A stretch of DNA of 6,931 nucleotides from Cytophagales bacterium (GTDB lineage Bacteria; Bacteroidota; Bacteroidia; Cytophagales; Cyclobacteriaceae). The stretch covers positions 1-6,931 of the forward strand of contig DMST01000175.1 of assembly GCA_003454975.1 (NCBI GenBank), read 5' to 3'. The stretch's first letter is position 1. Each line of letters opens with the position of its first letter. Shown here in pieces: positions 5,301-6,931 of the stretch. The notes below the pieces were generated by a model. It did not search any database and was not told where the DNA came from. It was given only the letters and a program-made list of their open reading frames with translations. The position numbers and the translations under genes are program-made.

Positions 5301-6931
5301 ATGCTGCTATTTATCCATTGGGGGAGGTCTGATAATACAACGAACTCACTATTAACGACGTACGACGTGAACACGACTGTTTGTGGGCTAATAGCCCAAG
5401 AGGGGATGGAACACCCTGACCGCAAGGCCATTATTGATGGCAAAATCAACATCGACTATCAAACTTTATTGAAACGGGCCAGTGAAGTGGCCGGCGAGCT
5501 ACAGCATCGGGGTGTGGTGCCCGGTTCCCTGGTAGGAGTCTGTATGCACCGCAGTTGGGAGTTGGTAGCCGCTCTACTGGGGGTGATGCAGGCTGGCTGC
5601 GCATACGTGCCGCTAGATCCCGCCTATCCGCAGGACCGGGTGCGGTACATGCTGGAGCACTCACGGGCCGTAGCTGCCATTGTAGACCAAGACAGTACGC
5701 CGGCTTTGTGTGCGGACGTGGGTGAGCAGGTGCGTATGGCCTCTGTGGGTGCACACGCTGACACCACCGTGCGCCCTTCGGCAACGGATCTGGCGTACGT
5801 CATCTATACTTCCGGCTCTACCGGCAAGCCCAAAGGGGTGGCCGTAGAGCACCGTAACGTGATGGGGGTACATCACGAGATGCGGGCTCGCTTTAGCGAT
5901 CAGGAATTGCAAGGCATATTTGCCGGGGCTTCGGTATGCTTCGACACCTCCGTGATGGAAATCTTCGGCACACTGTCGTTAGGAGGTACCATCATCCTGG
6001 GCAACAACGGCCTGGACCTTACCCGCCTACCTGCCACCCATCAGATTCGTACGGCTGTGATGGTGGCCTCGGCTGTGCAGGCCATGCTGGCCACCGAGCG
6101 CCTGCCCGAGCAATTGCGCACCCTGGTGTTTGGTGGCGAAGCGCTCAAGCGCAGCTTGGTAGCGCAAGTGCATGCGCAAAAGCCCGCCTTGCGCGTGCTG
6201 AATGCCTACGGCCCTACCGAAGACACCGTGTATTCTACCATGGCCGAGCTGCCCAACGGCACAGAATCCGTAACCATCGGCACCTCCGTACCTGGCTCAC
6301 GGGCCTACATTCTGGATGAAGCACTACAGCCTGTGGCGGACGGCGAACCGGGTGAATTGCACCTGGCAGGCAGTAAGCTGGCCCGCGGCTATCTGTATGA
6401 ACCGGAGCTTACCCTGGAGCGGTTTATTGCGCGAGCGGCCACCAAGGCCATTCCAGATACCCGCTTGTACAAAACGGGCGATTTGGTTCGTAGGGCGGCC
6501 AATGGAGAGATTGAGTTTCTGGGCCGTGTGGACCAGCAAGTGAAGGTACGCGGCTACCGCATAGAGCTGGGCGAGATTGAATCTACCCTGGAAGGGATGG
6601 AAGGCGTAGATGCCGCCGCGGCGGCGGCCGTAGAGGGCAGCATAGGGCAGAAGATGCTGGTGGTGTACGTGGTGAGCAGCGATGAAGCTGTTACCGATGA
6701 GGCCGTGAAGGCCTACCTGGCCCAGCGATTGCCCAAGTACATGGTGCCTCAGGTAGTGAAGTACCTGGATGCCCTGCCGCTGCTGCCCAACGACAAGCTG
6801 GACCGCAAGCAACTCATGCGCTGGGAAGAGGAATCGCGCCAAGCACAGGAGGCCTCCATACTGCTTTCTGGTGGTAGCCAAAGCCAGGAGGCTTCCACGC
6901 TATCGGCCATCCAGCAAGAGGTAGCTGCCCT
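5301..6931 (+). CDS. Non-ribosomal peptide synthetase, starting with an adenylation domain (partial, continues beyond window)
   Basis: The open frame runs to the window end, giving 543 residues. It activates an amino (or related) acid as an adenylate and should load it on a carrier domain. Adenylation core motifs appear in order: AGCAYVPLDP (A2, from 98), YTSGSTGKPKG (A3, 169-179), FDTSVMEIF (A4, from 214), NAYGPTE (A5, 301-307), GELHLAGSKLARGYL (A6), YKTGDL (A7, from 390), GRVDQQVKVRGYRIELGEIE (A8, from 408), LPKYMVP (A9) and NDKLDR with Lys499 (A10). LSAIQQEVAA at the end (534-543) is the first helix of a carrier domain. No condensation domain precedes it, so it looks like an initiation module. 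An in-frame TGA at 5283 bounds the frame on the left. Starts at ATG 5301, GTG 5367 or ATG 5406 are possible; 5406 would cut into the domain. Hand alignment gives pocket residues D-T-M-V-V-G-A-V-Y-K, which I cannot assign to a substrate. Confidence 0.93.
   Translation, partial: MLLFIHWGRSDNTTNSLLTTYDVNTTVCGLIAQEGMEHPDRKAIIDGKINIDYQTLLKRASEVAGELQHRGVVPGSLVGVCMHRSWELVAALLGVMQAGCAYVPLDPAYPQDRVRYMLEHSRAVAAIVDQDSTPALCADVGEQVRMASVGAHADTTVRPSATDLAYVIYTSGSTGKPKGVAVEHRNVMGVHHEMRARFSDQELQGIFAGASVCFDTSVMEIFGTLSLGGTIILGNNGLDLTRLPATHQIRTAVMVASAVQAMLATERLPEQLRTLVFGGEALKRSLVAQVHAQKPALRVLNAYGPTEDTVYSTMAELPNGTESVTIGTSVPGSRAYILDEALQPVADGEPGELHLAGSKLARGYLYEPELTLERFIARAATKAIPDTRLYKTGDLVRRAANGEIEFLGRVDQQVKVRGYRIELGEIESTLEGMEGVDAAAAAAVEGSIGQKMLVVYVVSSDEAVTDEAVKAYLAQRLPKYMVPQVVKYLDALPLLPNDKLDRKQLMRWEEESRQAQEASILLSGGSQSQEASTLSAIQQEVAA
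6838..6901 (+). repeat. Imperfect direct repeat in the linker between adenylation and carrier domains
   Basis: Bases 6838-6862 and 6877-6901 align at 19 of 25 positions with a 39-base (13-codon) offset. Both encode QEAS followed by a hydrophobic pair (QEASIL and QEASTL). The best-matched core is CAGGAGGC, then C or T, then TCCA. It keeps the reading frame, so it looks like an old in-frame duplication that lengthened a flexible Ser/Gln-rich linker. Confidence 0.45.

Noticed and set aside
6612..6625. Perfect GC palindrome GCCGCCGCGGCGGC
   Set aside because: It is explained by a run of alanine codons inside the synthetase; a regulatory role is unlikely.
6324..6881. 185-residue open frame on the - strand
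   Set aside because: It lies antisense inside the synthetase, whose + frame shows all adenylation motifs without interruption. The - frame has no recognisable domain.
1..6931. tRNA, rRNA, CRISPR array or insertion sequence
   Set aside because: No cloverleaf-like sequence, regularly spaced repeats, transposase motifs or terminal inverted repeats with target duplications were seen on either strand.

Overview
The window looks like a Bacteroidota chromosome, probably Cytophagales or a close relative. The evidence is a set of proteins with typical Bacteroidota sequence (a Crp/Fnr-like regulator of about 190 residues, an AraC-type activator, an exported serine hydrolase with a long N-terminal domain), the absence of clear Shine-Dalgarno sites, and several exact matches to the Bacteroidota -7 promoter element TAnnTTTG. 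The order-level placement is a guess from protein style and roughly balanced base composition. All recognised genes are on the + strand.

Layout. Positions 1-60 hold the last 19 codons of a gene that starts outside the window, followed at once by a terminator-like hairpin. Positions 84-362 contain no gene but carry an unusually dense set of palindromes around a candidate promoter. Next come a four-helix membrane protein of unknown function (363-743) and, after a second hairpin plus T-rich tract, a Crp/Fnr-family regulator (938-1561) with an AT-rich terminator-like hairpin just past its stop. A predicted lipoprotein with a luciferase-type/DUF5519 domain (1635-2219) follows. It is followed by an AraC-family regulator (2360-3163) and a predicted lipoprotein serine hydrolase of the beta-lactamase-related class (3236-4903) with its own promoter-like element. 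A GC-rich hairpin with a T5 tract closes that gene.

A spacer of about 400 bases (4904-5300), with one strong terminator candidate, one weak one and a promoter-like element, separates these genes from the start of a non-ribosomal peptide synthetase (5301 to the window end). This protein begins directly with an adenylation domain, with no condensation domain before it, so it looks like the initiating module of an assembly line. All adenylation core motifs are present, and the window ends as the carrier-protein domain begins.

How the parts may work together. The strongest biological signal is the edge of a non-ribosomal peptide gene cluster at the right end. The AraC regulator and the serine hydrolase next to it could be pathway-linked (control, and hydrolysis or transacylation of the product), but the terminator and separate promoter leave this unproven. 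The left two thirds reads as ordinary Bacteroidota accessory genes: a run of regulators beside small envelope proteins. No RNA genes, insertion sequences or CRISPR arrays were seen.
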